A DNA stretch of 64,000 nt from Saccharothrix sp. S26 (lineage in GTDB: Bacteria; Actinomycetota; Actinomycetes; Mycobacteriales; Pseudonocardiaceae), in assembly GCF_021390395.1 (NCBI RefSeq), contig NZ_JAJUWT010000012.1, forward strand, positions 245,380 to 309,379, given 5' to 3'. The notes beneath the pieces were generated by a model, which had not been told where the DNA came from, did not search any database, and saw nothing but the letters and a program-made list of their open reading frames with translations. Made by a program: the position numbers and the translations under genes. This document shows, piece after piece, positions 24,933 through 34,396 of this stretch (its first letter is position 1; each line of letters starts with the position of its first letter).

Positions 24933-25982
24933 ATGGCCGATCAAGCAGGCGACGCTGCCCGGTTGGTGCTCACGACCGCCGACGGCGTGCACCTGGTGAC
25001 GACGAACTCCATCGGGATGGACCTGGTGCAGGAGGTCGCCCGCCTCCTCGGTTCGGAGAACATCCGGTCCACCAGGCTCGGCGGCGACCTCACCCTGTGG
25101 CACGCGGAAGACGGTCCCGGACGGCCGCGAGCCGGCCGGCTTAATGCGGTGGCGAGCGGCCTGGCCGCCGAGTACGGCTCGCCACCCGTCGTCGGTCCGG
25201 CGGTCATCTCCGGGCCGATCGCGCACAACACGATCTTCCCCCTCGACGCCGCCGAGGCCGACCGGCTGGTGAACCGCCTGCGCGGCGATGGTGTCGAGCG
25301 GGCCCTGGACGACGACTGCGCCAACCACAGCCCGTGCCGCGAACTGCTCGCCATCCCCGCCGCGCAGCGCGAGTCGTTGTTCCGCCTGGTTCCCGCGAAT
25401 ACCTCGGACCTCGGCCCGGACGGGATCTACATCCACCTCAACGACGACCTGGTCGCGCTCCTGGTGGCGATGGGGCCGGGTGAGTCCGGCAGCTTCCAGC
25501 AGGCGTACCCGGTCCTCGGGCACCTGGCGGAGCGCTGGCACACCAAGCCGACCGACCTGCTCATGCGTGCGATCGAGAACATGCGGTCCGACGACGTGAC
25601 GGTCCAGACCTTCGACCAGTACGACCACTCACCGATGCACGTCGTCGTCGACCAGGGCGTCTCGGGTGTGGCCCAGGTGGTCCGGCTGGAGCAGCTGCTG
25701 GGCACCGACCTCCCGCACGGCGCGATCGTCGGCCTGCCGCGCGAGCACCAGATCATCGCCGTCCCGATCCGCAAGGCCCGCGACCTCGCGACCATCGCGC
25801 CCGTGCTGCAACTGGTGCAGGACATCGGGTCGAAGGCCCTCGACCGGGTCAGCCTCGACGTGTTCTGGCTCCACCGGGGCCGGCTGCACCCGCTGCGCGC
25901 GGAGACCCGGAACGGGCAGTTGGAGCAGATCTACCCGCCGGACGAGTTCCGGCAGCTCATGGAACGCCTGCCGCGCGACTGA
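24933..25982 (+). CDS. Protein of unknown function
   Basis: The 349-residue cytosolic protein was not assigned to a family. Residues 1-80 look like a small domain (LVLTTADGVHLVTTNSIGMDLVQEVARLLG). Residues 130-345 look like a separate alpha/beta domain with LVALLVAMGPGESGSF, MHVVVDQGVSGVAQVVRLEQLLG and GAIVGLPREHQIIAVPI, somewhat like DUF1444 proteins. There is no signal or membrane segment. The base composition and codon use match the neighbours. ATG 24933 has no ribosome site, so it may be leaderless. Confidence 0.8.
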   Translation: MADQAGDAARLVLTTADGVHLVTTNSIGMDLVQEVARLLGSENIRSTRLGGDLTLWHAEDGPGRPRAGRLNAVASGLAAEYGSPPVVGPAVISGPIAHNTIFPLDAAEADRLVNRLRGDGVERALDDDCANHSPCRELLAIPAAQRESLFRLVPANTSDLGPDGIYIHLNDDLVALLVAMGPGESGSFQQAYPVLGHLAERWHTKPTDLLMRAIENMRSDDVTVQTFDQYDHSPMHVVVDQGVSGVAQVVRLEQLLGTDLPHGAIVGLPREHQIIAVPIRKARDLATIAPVLQLVQDIGSKALDRVSLDVFWLHRGRLHPLRAETRNGQLEQIYPPDEFRQLMERLPRD

Positions 25983-25999
25983 CGCGGTGTTCGCGAACG

Positions 26000-26944
26000 T
26001 CACTCCAGGCGGAACGTCGCCCGGTACGCGGTGGGCGTGACGCCGAGGACGCGGTGGAACTGCCGGCGCAGGGTGGTGGAGGTGCCCAGGCCGCAACTGG
26101 TCGCGACCTGGTCGATCGAGGCGTCGGTGCGTTCGAGGAGTTCCTGGGCGCGGGCGATCCGCTGGTGGTGGAGCCAGTCGAGCGGTCCGACCCGCAGTTC
26201 CGCCCGCATCCGGCGGGCGAGCTGGCGGGTGCTGAGGTTCGCGTGCCCGGCGAGGTCGCGCACGGTCAAGGGCTGGTCGAGGCGGGCACGTGCCCACTCG
26301 AGGGTGGGCGCGAGCCCGTCGGGGTTGCGCGGCGCGGCGGGTGGGGTGATGAACTGCGCTTGACCGCCGGTGCGGTGGGCGGGCACGACGAGCCGCCTCG
26401 CGATCGCGTTGGCGGCGGCCGCGCCGAGGTCGCGGCGGACCAGGTGCAGGCAGAGGTCGAGCGCCGCCGTCTTGCCGGCCGAGGTGAGCACGTCGCCCTC
26501 GTCGACGTAGAGCACGTCCGGGCGGACGTCGACGTGCGGGTAGCGGCGGGCGAGGTCGTCGGCGTGCATCCAGTGCGTCGTGGCGACCCGGCCGTCGAGC
26601 ACGCCGGCGGCGGCCAGGACGAACGCGCCGGTGCACAGGGAGGCGATGCGCGTGCCGCGGTCGTGGGCGGCGCGCAGGGCGTCGAGGAGCCGCGGGTCGG
26701 GGTTGTCGTCGAGGTCTTCGGACGACGGCACGACGACGGAGTCGACGTGGGCGATCTCGGCGTACGAGGCGGTCGGCAGGTGCGGCAGCCAGGGGTGCGG
26801 CGTTCCGTCGGCGGTGCAGACCACGAGGTCGTACCACGTCCCGGTGGGCGACAGCTCCGAGCGGTCGACGCCGAAGACCTCGGACGCGATCGCGATCTCG
26901 TACAGCATCGCGGAGCCGTGCAGCACGAGGGCGATCCTGAGCAT
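26000..26944 (-). CDS. GlxA-type regulator (DJ-1/PfpI-like plus AraC HTH)
   Basis: The 314-residue protein has an N-terminal DJ-1/PfpI-like domain (about 1-185, with the nucleophile-elbow motif ASLCTGAFVLAAAG and THWMHADDLARRYP) and a C-terminal AraC double helix-turn-helix (about 215-310, HANLSTRQLARRMR...TSTTLRRQFHRVLGVTPTAYR). It is divergent from the reductase gene at 27016 across 71 bp, a common pairing, and probably controls it. Confidence 0.92.
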   Translation of the reverse strand: MLRIALVLHGSAMLYEIAIASEVFGVDRSELSPTGTWYDLVVCTADGTPHPWLPHLPTASYAEIAHVDSVVVPSSEDLDDNPDPRLLDALRAAHDRGTRIASLCTGAFVLAAAGVLDGRVATTHWMHADDLARRYPHVDVRPDVLYVDEGDVLTSAGKTAALDLCLHLVRRDLGAAAANAIARRLVVPAHRTGGQAQFITPPAAPRNPDGLAPTLEWARARLDQPLTVRDLAGHANLSTRQLARRMRAELRVGPLDWLHHQRIARAQELLERTDASIDQVATSCGLGTSTTLRRQFHRVLGVTPTAYRATFRLE

Positions 26945-26978
26945 GTCTCAAATTGTACGGTCGGCGTCGTTTCAGACA
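26944..26978. promoter_or_regulatory. Operator candidate between GlxA-type regulator and reductase
   Basis: TGTCTCAAA (26944-26952) and TTTCAGACA (26970-26978) form an inverted repeat matching at 8 of 9 positions with 17 bp between arms. It fills the 71-bp divergent gap and is a likely binding site for the AraC-type protein. Confidence 0.55.
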
Positions 26979-27015
26979 CTCGTCCCGGGCCCGGGTCGCG
27001 TCCGACGATGGTCCC

Positions 27016-28077
27016 GTGAACGCAACTGATCGAGTTCTCGTCTACGGCGCCACTGGTCACACGGGGCGCTTCGTCGTTGACGAGCTGCTGCGGCGCGGCC
27101 TCGCCCCGGTGCTCGCCGGCCGCAGCGCCGAGCGCCTGGCCGCCGTCCCGCCCCGGCACGCGGCCCTCGAACGCCGGGTCGTGGGCATCGACGATCCCGA
27201 CCGGCTCCGGCGGGCGGTGGCGGGTGTCGGCGCGGTCGTCAACTGCGCCGGGCCGTTCCTCGACACCGCGCTCCCGCTGGCCCGCGCCGCGGTCGAGGTC
27301 GGCGCCCACTACCTCGACGTCACCGCCGAGCAGCCGGTCGTGCGGGCGCTCTACCGCTCCCTCGACGCCCCCGCCCGTGCCGCCGGCGTCGCCGTCGTCC
27401 CCGCCATGGCGTTCTACGGCGGCCTCGCCGACCTGCTGGTCACGGCCGCGCTGAATGGCGGCACGCGAGCCGACGAGGTGGAGGTGGCGATCGGCCTGGA
27501 CCGCTGGTGGCCGACCGCGGGCACGCGCATCACCGGCACGCGCAACACCGCGACCCGACTGGTGATCCGCGGCAACGCGCTGACACCGGTGGACAGCGCC
27601 GCACCGTCGCAGACCTGGTCCTACCCGCAGCCGTTGGGCGACCAGGCCGTCGTGCAGGTGCCGTTCTCCGAGGTCATCACGATCGACCGCCACCTGGACG
27701 TGACCGAGCTGCGCTCCTACCTCAACACCGCCGCGCTCGGGGACCTCCGTGACGCCGCCACACCCGCCCCCACCCCGACCGACGAGCAGGGACGATCGGC
27801 ACAGCGGTTCGTCGTGGACGTCGTCGTGCGCCGGGGTGAGGACGTCCACCGGATCAGCGCGACCGGCCGCGACATCTACGCCGTCACCGCCCCGATCGTC
27901 GTGGAGGGCGTCGTCCGACTGCTCGACGGTCGCCACCGGGGCCCGGGCGCGGTGGCACCGGGCGAAACCTTCGACGCCCCCGACGTCCTCACCGCCCTGG
28001 AGCGTGACGCCGGCGCCCTCTCGGTGCGATCCGACCGGCGAGCCCCGTCAGCCGCCGCGACACCGCGGAACGCGTGA
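27016..28077 (+). CDS. Saccharopine dehydrogenase-like NAD(P)-binding protein
   Basis: This 353-residue protein has an N-terminal Rossmann fold (VLVYGATGHTGRFVVDELLRRGLAPVLAGRS) and the body typical of the saccharopine dehydrogenase/trans-acting enoyl reductase family (VVNCAGPFLDTALPLARAAVEVGAHYLDVTAE). GTG 27016 is chosen because it begins the Rossmann strand; upstream sequence overlaps the divergent promoter. Substrate unknown. The divergent GlxA-type gene suggests an inducible catabolic or detoxifying role. Confidence 0.88.
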   Translation: MNATDRVLVYGATGHTGRFVVDELLRRGLAPVLAGRSAERLAAVPPRHAALERRVVGIDDPDRLRRAVAGVGAVVNCAGPFLDTALPLARAAVEVGAHYLDVTAEQPVVRALYRSLDAPARAAGVAVVPAMAFYGGLADLLVTAALNGGTRADEVEVAIGLDRWWPTAGTRITGTRNTATRLVIRGNALTPVDSAAPSQTWSYPQPLGDQAVVQVPFSEVITIDRHLDVTELRSYLNTAALGDLRDAATPAPTPTDEQGRSAQRFVVDVVVRRGEDVHRISATGRDIYAVTAPIVVEGVVRLLDGRHRGPGAVAPGETFDAPDVLTALERDAGALSVRSDRRAPSAAATPRNA

Positions 28078-28126
28078 ACCGGCGGACCTGCGCACGGCCG
28101 CACTCGCCCCGGCGGCGCCGAGCGCC

Positions 28127-28500
28127 CTACCAGGGCACGGTCCCGGTGTCGTCGAACAGCCCGCCGGCGGGTCCGTCATCCGGCAGCGTCACGAGCCGGA
28201 CAGCGATCCGGGCACTTCCGCGGGCGCGCTGGTGCCGTGGAACCCGTTGAGGTCGGTGGCGATGTAGCCGGGCGCGCATCGTTGATCTCGATGGCGGTGC
28301 CGCCCAGCTCCTTGGCGTACTGGGCGGTGACCGCGTTGAGGATCGTCTTGGACGGCGAGGATGCCCCGCTGACCCCGCCCAGGTTGACCTCCGGCGTGGT
28401 CTGCGAGGCCAGGGACGCGACGTGGCTGGACCGGGTGACGATGCGCGGGTGCTCGGAGCGCCGCGGCAACGGCAGCATCGCAGTCCGGCTGGCGGAGGTC
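28127..28500 (-). pseudogene. 3' half of a short-chain dehydrogenase gene
   Basis: Minus-strand fragments reproduce the second half of an SDR: RRSEHPRIV..., NLGGVSGASSPSKTILNAVTAQYAKEL (the catalytic Tyr of Y-x-x-x-K is replaced by Ser), then in another frame YIATDLNGFHGTSAP, then DDGPAGGLFDDTGTVPW and stop at 28127. The N-terminal cofactor-binding half is missing. This is a frameshifted, truncated remnant. Confidence 0.8.
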
Positions 28501-29030
28501 AGCGCACTGCCGGACCTCCCGCGGGCCCGCAGTCGTCAATCGGCACGCTCATCCGGCGCGCGGCCTCGGCGGAGGTGGTTGTCGCTGACGCGACCGCCTC
28601 GCGGAGCGCTGTGTCCCACTGGTCCATGCCGACGCCCTCTCACGAAGCGCTGAGGTGAGTGTCGGGTCTTTCGCGGACCTGCTGCACCGCGTTACCCGAT
28701 CACCGGAGATGGTGCGAAGACGAGATCCGAGCGGGCCGGACACCGCCTCAGGGTCCGCATTCTTCGGGTTCCACCGCTGAGTCGCGAAATGCCCCATGGG
28801 ACCGGTGATTGGGCCATGCGAATGACGGTATCGCCGGACAGGCGAATGCCAGGCATCCCGGGTGTGACGCAGAGTCGGGCGAGTCTCGGCCTTCCGTGTC
28901 GCACCGGCGGTCCCGGGCGAGTCGCGCGAAAGGTCGACCGGCAAGTCAATCTTGCCGTCCCGGGGTGGCCGGGCAATACTCGGCTGGGTCCGATGCCGGA
29001 CTTGTTCTGCGTCGAAAGGGCATTCACCCG
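28501..29030. other. Non-coding stretch before P450
   Basis: The 530 bp between the SDR remnant and the P450 hold only a 42-residue minus-strand frame (28499-28627, starting MDQWDTALREAV) that matches no family I know and may be another gene fragment. AT-richer patches near 28940-28980 could hold the P450 promoter. No repeat or hairpin stands out. Confidence 0.5.
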
Positions 29031-30248
29031 ATGACGACCGGCCTGCCCTCGTTCCCCGCCGCCGATGAGAGCCCGCTCGACACCTGTCTCCGGCTCCGCG
29101 CGATCGCGCCCGTGGTCGAGGTGGAGTTCCCCGGTGGCGTACCCGCCTACCTCGCGCTGACGACCGCGGCGGTGCGGGAGATCCTCGCCGGTGACAACAA
29201 GACCTTCGCCCGGGATCCGCGGCACTGGCCCGCGCTGCACGACGGGTCGATCCCGAAGGACTGGCCGTTGCGCGGCATCGTCGAGGGCGACCACCTGTCG
29301 ACGAAGGACGGCGCGGACCACCGGCGGCTGCGCGGGCTCGTCGGCAAGGGGTTCACCCCGGCACGGGTCCAGGGCATGCAGGCGCGGATCCAGTGGCTCG
29401 TCGACCGGTTGCTGGACGACGTGGTGGCCGCGGGCGACGGGGTCGACTTGGTGCCCTCGTTCACCGAGGCGCTCCCGATGGCGGTGATCTGCGAGCTGTT
29501 CGGCGTGCCGGAGCCGGAGCGGGCACGGTTGCGCAGCTGGACGTCCGCGCTGTTGGCGCACACGACGACGCCTGAAGTGGCGTTCGCGACCCAGAACAGC
29601 CTCATGGCGTACTTGCGGGAACTGGTGGAGCGCAAGCACCGGCAACCCGGCGACGACCTGACATCCGACCTGGTCCAGGCCCGGGACGAGGGCGACAGGC
29701 TCACCACCGACGAACTCGTCGGCGTCCTGTGGCTGATGCTGGTCGCCGGCCACGAGACCACGGTTCACCTGATCGGGCACGCGATCGTGGCGCTGTCCCG
29801 GAATCACGACCAACTGCAACTCGCGAAGGCCGGGGACCGGTGGGCGGACGTGGTGGAGGAAACCGTGCGCTACCGCCACTCCGTGATGATGACCAGCTTC
29901 CGGTTCGCCCTCCAGGACGTCACCGTCGCGGGCGTGCCGATCCCCGAAGGCAGCGCGGTCGGCGTGTCCTTCCAGGCCGCCGGGGTCGACCCCGCCCAGC
30001 ACGGCGAGAGCGCGGACCGGTTCGACATCACCCGCGCGCAGACCGGCAACCTCGGGTTCGGGCACGGCCCGCGGTACTGCATCGGCGCGCCGCTGGCCCG
30101 GCTGGAGAGCCGACTCGCGCTGGCCTCGCTGTACCGGCGGTTGCCGGACCTCCGGCTCGCGATCGACCCGGACGACATCCCGTACTCGCCGTCGTTCTTC
30201 ACCATCGGGCCGACGTCGATACCGGTCACCCTCGGCTTGACCCCCTGA
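29031..30248 (+). CDS. Cytochrome P450 (CYP107-like)
   Basis: This 405-residue soluble P450 has the I-helix AGHETT, the ExxR as EETVR, and the heme loop LGFGHGPRYCIGAPLARLE. It has the usual length and layout of actinobacterial class I enzymes that hydroxylate polyketides, terpenes or xenobiotics. ATG 29031 is preceded by GAAAGGG. No ferredoxin, reductase or biosynthetic gene lies next to it. Confidence 0.95.
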   Translation: MTTGLPSFPAADESPLDTCLRLRAIAPVVEVEFPGGVPAYLALTTAAVREILAGDNKTFARDPRHWPALHDGSIPKDWPLRGIVEGDHLSTKDGADHRRLRGLVGKGFTPARVQGMQARIQWLVDRLLDDVVAAGDGVDLVPSFTEALPMAVICELFGVPEPERARLRSWTSALLAHTTTPEVAFATQNSLMAYLRELVERKHRQPGDDLTSDLVQARDEGDRLTTDELVGVLWLMLVAGHETTVHLIGHAIVALSRNHDQLQLAKAGDRWADVVEETVRYRHSVMMTSFRFALQDVTVAGVPIPEGSAVGVSFQAAGVDPAQHGESADRFDITRAQTGNLGFGHGPRYCIGAPLARLESRLALASLYRRLPDLRLAIDPDDIPYSPSFFTIGPTSIPVTLGLTP

Positions 30249-30361
30249 CCCGGACCACTGGCCGGCATCGTCGGCGAGGGCGTGGCGCCGCCGCGCCGTG
30301 AACCCGATCCGCGCGAAGGACGGATAACACTCAGGAAGATCGTCTCCTCCTGGGAGTTGTC

Positions 30362-33300
30362 TTGAGGTTGAGAATGCTGGGGGCCGGGTTCGGCGTGCTG
30401 CTGGGCCTGGTGGTCGCACCGTCGGCGGTGGCGCAGTCGGCGGTGGCGCAGTGGCCGCGGGGCGAGCCGGTTCGGCACGTCACGCTGGTGACCGGTGACC
30501 GGGTCGGCGTCGTGGGTGATCAGGTGCGGGAGATCGAGCCCGCGCCGCGGGAACAGCCGTTCGGGTACCGGCGGTTCGTGGACCGCGCCGGTGACCTGCA
30601 CGTGGTGCCGGACGATGTCGGGCCGATGATCAGCGACGGGCGGTTGGACCCGCGGCTGTTCAACGTCACCGAGCTGCTGCGGGCCGGTTACGACGACGCG
30701 ACCCGGGCGGATGTGCCGGTGCTCGCGGACGGGCCGTCGGCGCTGCCCAAGGACCGGACCGGGCGGGCGTTGCGAACCATGACCCGGCGGGCCGGGAAGG
30801 TGTGGCTGGACGGGTCGGTCCGCGCGGTCCTGGACCGGACGGTGCCCGCCACGGGCGCGCCGCGCGCCTGGGAAGCCGGGCTGACCGGCAAGGGGGTCGA
30901 GGTCGCCGTGCTGGACACCGGCTACGACGCCACGCACCCCGACCTGGCGGGCAAGGTGGTGGCCGCGCGGGACTTCACCGACAGCGGCGGCCCCGCCGAC
31001 GACCACGGGCACGGCACGCACGTCGCCGCCACGATCGCGGGCTCCGGCGGCGAGTTCACGGGTGTGGCTCCCGACGCCCGGCTGCTGGTCGGCAAGGTGC
31101 TCGACCGCACCGGGCGCGGGCGCGAGTCACAGCTCATCGCCGGCCTGCGGTGGGCCGTGGAGCAGGGCGCGGACGTGGTCAACGTCAGCATCGGCGGCTA
31201 CGCCTCCGACGGCACCGACCCGGTCTCGCAGACCGTGGACGAGCTGACCCGGCAGCACGGCACGCTGTTCGTCGTCGCAGCCGGCAACTCCGGGCCGCTC
31301 GACCGCACCGTCACCTCGCCGGCGGTGGCTGCCGAGGCGCTGGCGGTGGCGGCGGTGGACGACGCCGGGGCCGTGCCCCCGTTCTCCTCGCGCGGACCGG
31401 TGGCCGGGACCGGCGCGACCAAGCCGGACCTCGCCGCGCCGGGCGTGGACGTCGTCGCGGCACGCGCGGCGGGCACGTCGATGGGGCAGCCGCTGGACGC
31501 TCGCCACACCCAGTCCTCGGGCACGTCGATGGCCGCGCCGCACGTCGCCGGCGGTGCGGCGCTACTGGCGCAGCAGCACCCCGACTGGCAGGCACGGCAG
31601 CTCAAAGCCGCGTTGATGGCGTCGGCGAACCCCACCGCGGCCACACCGGTCACCGCCCAGGGCGCGGGCAAGCTCGACCTGGCCCGGGCGACCGCGACGG
31701 CGGTGACGGCCGACCGGGCGAACGTCGGGTTCGGCGACGTGGCGCAGGGCGCGACGGCCGAGCAGACCGTCACCTACCGCAACACCGGCCCGGCGGTGCG
31801 GCTGCGGCTGCGCACGGACCTGGGCTCGGTGTCGCCGGACACCCTGACCGTCCCGGCGGGCGGCACGGCGTCGGCGACCGTCTCGTTCCGCGCGGAGGGC
31901 ACTGGCCCGCGCTCGGGCCGTCTGGTCGCCGAAGGTGGTGACGTGCGGGTGCAGACCTTGCTCGGCGCGAACACACCCCCGCCCGAGCACGACATCACCG
32001 TGCGCGCTGTGGACGAGACCGGCCCGGTGCCCGCCACACTCACCTACACCGACCTGGACACGGGCGAGACCGGCTGGGCGACGACGGGCGTCACCGGCCG
32101 GTTGCCGAGCGGGCGTTACGCGATCGTCGTCGGCGGCATGGCGGCCCGCGGCCGGTTCATGATCGGCCGGCCGGAGGTGGTGCTGGACAAGGACGTCGAA
32201 CTGACCGCGGACGTCCGGACGACCACGCCGGTCACCGCCCGCTTCGACCAGCCGGTGCCCGCCGACGGGAACACCACTTCCGGCATGGGCCTGGACCCGA
32301 TGCCGCAGCTGCCGTCCGGCTTCTTCGGCCTGGCGCTGGGCCGCGCGGGCACGCCGATCCACATGGCCATCGACCCGGTGAAGCCGGAGTACTTCCGGTT
32401 CGTCCACGCCGAGTCGCGCTTCGACCTCCCGCTGACCACGACCGTCGCGGGCCGGCCCGTGCAGGCGAACCCGGAGCTGAACGGCCGGTGGCCGGCCGAC
32501 CCGCGCATCGACACCGAGGCCGTGCACGTCGGGCCCGACTTGTCGGGGCTGGACCTGCGCGGCAAGGTCGCGGTGCTGTCCGCGTCGGCCGACGACCTGC
32601 TGCCCCGGCTGGAGGCGCTGGCGCGCGCGGGAGCGGTGATGGCGCTGCACGCCGGGTACGTGCGCGGCGTCGACACCTCCCGGGCGGCGCTCCCCCTGGC
32701 CTTCACCCCGACCACCGACGTGATCGACCTGGTGGACGACGGCCCGGTGCCGATCACGGCCCGGTGGGTGGCCGCCGGTCCGCACCAGTACTTCGCCACC
32801 CTGCACGGAACCGGCGTGCCGGCCGTGGCGGACCAGGTGGTGCGGCTCGGCGAGATGGCGCATGTGCGCACGAAGGTGCACACGCTGCGGCCCGACCAGG
32901 TGGTGTCCACGTCCGCGGCAGCCACTGCGGGTGGCCGGGAAGTCGGCGTGAGCGGCGGGCTCGTCCGGGGCGCGGCGGAGCAGGTTGTCCACCACACACC
33001 CGGCGCCTGGCGGCTGTCGCACGTGCCGGTCGGCGCCGAGCAGGCAGTCGGGCCGGTGGTCGACCTGTCCGCCGGGCAGCACGCCGCCGTGGACGTGCTG
33101 CGCGCCGCGATCGGGCCTTCGCTGGCGGGCCTGACCGTTCGGGCGCACCGCGAGCGCGACACCGTGACGGTGGACGTGCCGATGCTGTCCGACGCGCGGG
33201 GTCAGCACCTGTTCGACTCGCGGGGTGACATCGGCACGACGGTCCACCGGGACGGGCAGGAGGTGCTGCGCGTCCCGGAGCGGACGTTCGCGGAGTTCGC

Positions 33301-33730
33301 GGCCGTCCCCGATCCGGCCCGCTACCGCGTCGAGTCGTGGCAGCGCGGCGGTGCGGCGGGCGAGTTCTCCACCGACGTGCGTGCGGTGTGGGACTTCCGG
33401 TCCCGCCACACCGACGCGCCGACCGCGTTGCCGCTCATGGTGGTCCGGTTCGCGCCGGAGGTCGACCTGGCCAACCGCGCGGCGGGCGGGCCGCTGGGCG
33501 TGCCGTTCACCGTCCAGCGCGCCGAGGGCGCCACGCCGTGGCCGGTGTTCCCGCCGACCGCGGAGGTGTCCTACGACGACGGCGCGACGTGGCGGAACGC
33601 GGTAGTGCGCGGCGGGCAAGTGCTGCTGGACGCGCCGCGCGCCGGGTACGTGTCGCTGCGGGTCAAGGTGAAGGACTTCAACGGCGCGAGCGTGGAGCAG
33701 ACGGTCGTGCGGGCGTTCGGACTGCGCTGA
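30362..33730 (+). CDS. Secreted subtilisin-family (S8) protease
   Basis: The 1122-residue secreted serine protease has a signal peptide (ending near AVAQ at about 25), a propeptide-like region (about 30-160), and an S8 catalytic domain (about 175-440) with Asp in VAVLDTGYDATHPDL, His in HGHGTHVAATIAGSG and Ser in SGTSMAAPHVAGGAALL. About 680 residues of beta-rich C-terminal domains follow, including a PA-like insert around 700-770. The likely start is TTG 30362 with GGGAG at 30352-30356; ATG 30374 is the alternative. It belongs to the large Streptomyces-type extracellular subtilases. Confidence 0.93.
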   Translation: MRLRMLGAGFGVLLGLVVAPSAVAQSAVAQWPRGEPVRHVTLVTGDRVGVVGDQVREIEPAPREQPFGYRRFVDRAGDLHVVPDDVGPMISDGRLDPRLFNVTELLRAGYDDATRADVPVLADGPSALPKDRTGRALRTMTRRAGKVWLDGSVRAVLDRTVPATGAPRAWEAGLTGKGVEVAVLDTGYDATHPDLAGKVVAARDFTDSGGPADDHGHGTHVAATIAGSGGEFTGVAPDARLLVGKVLDRTGRGRESQLIAGLRWAVEQGADVVNVSIGGYASDGTDPVSQTVDELTRQHGTLFVVAAGNSGPLDRTVTSPAVAAEALAVAAVDDAGAVPPFSSRGPVAGTGATKPDLAAPGVDVVAARAAGTSMGQPLDARHTQSSGTSMAAPHVAGGAALLAQQHPDWQARQLKAALMASANPTAATPVTAQGAGKLDLARATATAVTADRANVGFGDVAQGATAEQTVTYRNTGPAVRLRLRTDLGSVSPDTLTVPAGGTASATVSFRAEGTGPRSGRLVAEGGDVRVQTLLGANTPPPEHDITVRAVDETGPVPATLTYTDLDTGETGWATTGVTGRLPSGRYAIVVGGMAARGRFMIGRPEVVLDKDVELTADVRTTTPVTARFDQPVPADGNTTSGMGLDPMPQLPSGFFGLALGRAGTPIHMAIDPVKPEYFRFVHAESRFDLPLTTTVAGRPVQANPELNGRWPADPRIDTEAVHVGPDLSGLDLRGKVAVLSASADDLLPRLEALARAGAVMALHAGYVRGVDTSRAALPLAFTPTTDVIDLVDDGPVPITARWVAAGPHQYFATLHGTGVPAVADQVVRLGEMAHVRTKVHTLRPDQVVSTSAAATAGGREVGVSGGLVRGAAEQVVHHTPGAWRLSHVPVGAEQAVGPVVDLSAGQHAAVDVLRAAIGPSLAGLTVRAHRERDTVTVDVPMLSDARGQHLFDSRGDIGTTVHRDGQEVLRVPERTFAEFAAVPDPARYRVESWQRGGAAGEFSTDVRAVWDFRSRHTDAPTALPLMVVRFAPEVDLANRAAGGPLGVPFTVQRAEGATPWPVFPPTAEVSYDDGATWRNAVVRGGQVLLDAPRAGYVSLRVKVKDFNGASVEQTVVRAFGLR

Positions 33731-33740
33731 CCCTGTCGGT

Positions 33741-33773
33741 CGCCGCCGGCACCCGGCCAGGGTGTCGGCGGCG
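33741..33773. terminator. Bidirectional terminator hairpin
   Basis: CGCCGCCGGCACCC (33741-33754) pairs with GGGTGTCGGCGGCG (33760-33773) across a 5-nt loop, with one G-U pair. It lies between the convergent protease and vanY genes. Confidence 0.8.
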
Positions 33774-33791
33774 AGCCGCCCGGGGTGCCGG

Positions 33792-34310
33792 TCAGCGCCG
33801 CATCCGCGGATCGTGAGTGGGGTCGGGGTACATCGGTGGGCAGCCGGCGGTGACGGCTTCCGGGCGCAGCTCGTAGTGCCACGGTTCGTTGCGGTAGATC
33901 TGGCACAGGCCGTAGTCGGCACCGTGCTCGGACAGCCACCTCCTGGCCGCGGACCCCCCGATGTCGACGGCTCGCCCCGACACGTGCGCGGACGTGTCGG
34001 GAGTCGCCACCCATCGGGCGGCCTCCGCTTCCGATCCGTGCTTCGAGACGGCCTCGTCGAATAGTTGTTCCTGGTATTCCGGGGAACGCCATCCGCCATT
34101 CACCAAGAATTCGACCCCGTCCCGCGCGGCGTCGGTCGCGGCTCGCCGCAGGGCGGCCAGGAGATCGGGATCGAGGTTGACCACGGCCGGCGCCCCCTCG
34201 TCGAAGACCGTCACCGGGTCGGGGACCGCACCGTGTGCGCGCCGGACGGTCGAGGACATCGGCAATCGGCGACGACGGGTCGCCGTACCTGCGGGTTCGC
34301 GGTGACTCAT
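33792..34310 (-). CDS. vanY: VanY-type D-Ala-D-Ala carboxypeptidase (M15)
   Basis: This 172-residue zinc peptidase of family M15 removes D-Ala from peptidoglycan precursors ending in D-Ala-D-Ala, the vancomycin target. The metal-binding motif S-x-H-x-x-G-x-A-x-D is seen as SAHVSGRAVD, and the third ligand region as EPWHYEL; GGWRSPEYQEQLF is the substrate-side motif. Classical VanY has a membrane anchor, but here no hydrophobic segment is found, so the enzyme is probably cytosolic. The start ATG 34310 is chosen because it lies 64 nt from the VanR box, the same distance as in vanH. It is divergent from vanR. Confidence 0.87.
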   Translation of the reverse strand: MSHREPAGTATRRRRLPMSSTVRRAHGAVPDPVTVFDEGAPAVVNLDPDLLAALRRAATDAARDGVEFLVNGGWRSPEYQEQLFDEAVSKHGSEAEAARWVATPDTSAHVSGRAVDIGGSAARRWLSEHGADYGLCQIYRNEPWHYELRPEAVTAGCPPMYPDPTHDPRMRR

Positions 34311-34328
34311 GCCGACAATGAACGCGCT

Positions 34329-34374
34329 GCGGTGTTGCCGGCGCGTTGACATTTTTCGATATGCCGACGATATG
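34329..34374. promoter_or_regulatory. VanR box between vanY and vanR
   Basis: The minus strand reads CATATCG-TCGG-CATATCG, a direct repeat with 11-bp period (34356-34374 on the plus strand), followed downstream by GCCGGCAACACCGC (34329-34342). The same two elements in the same order precede vanH at 38919-38963. An 11-bp direct repeat is the normal site of an OmpR-type response regulator such as VanR. Confidence 0.82.
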
Positions 34375-34396
34375 CACCCGCCCGTAGCATCGGAGC

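Noticed and set aside
29031..30248. Second RiPP-P450 pair at the CYP107-like gene
   Set aside because: No short aromatic-rich gene with a ribosome site was found within 500 bp on either side.
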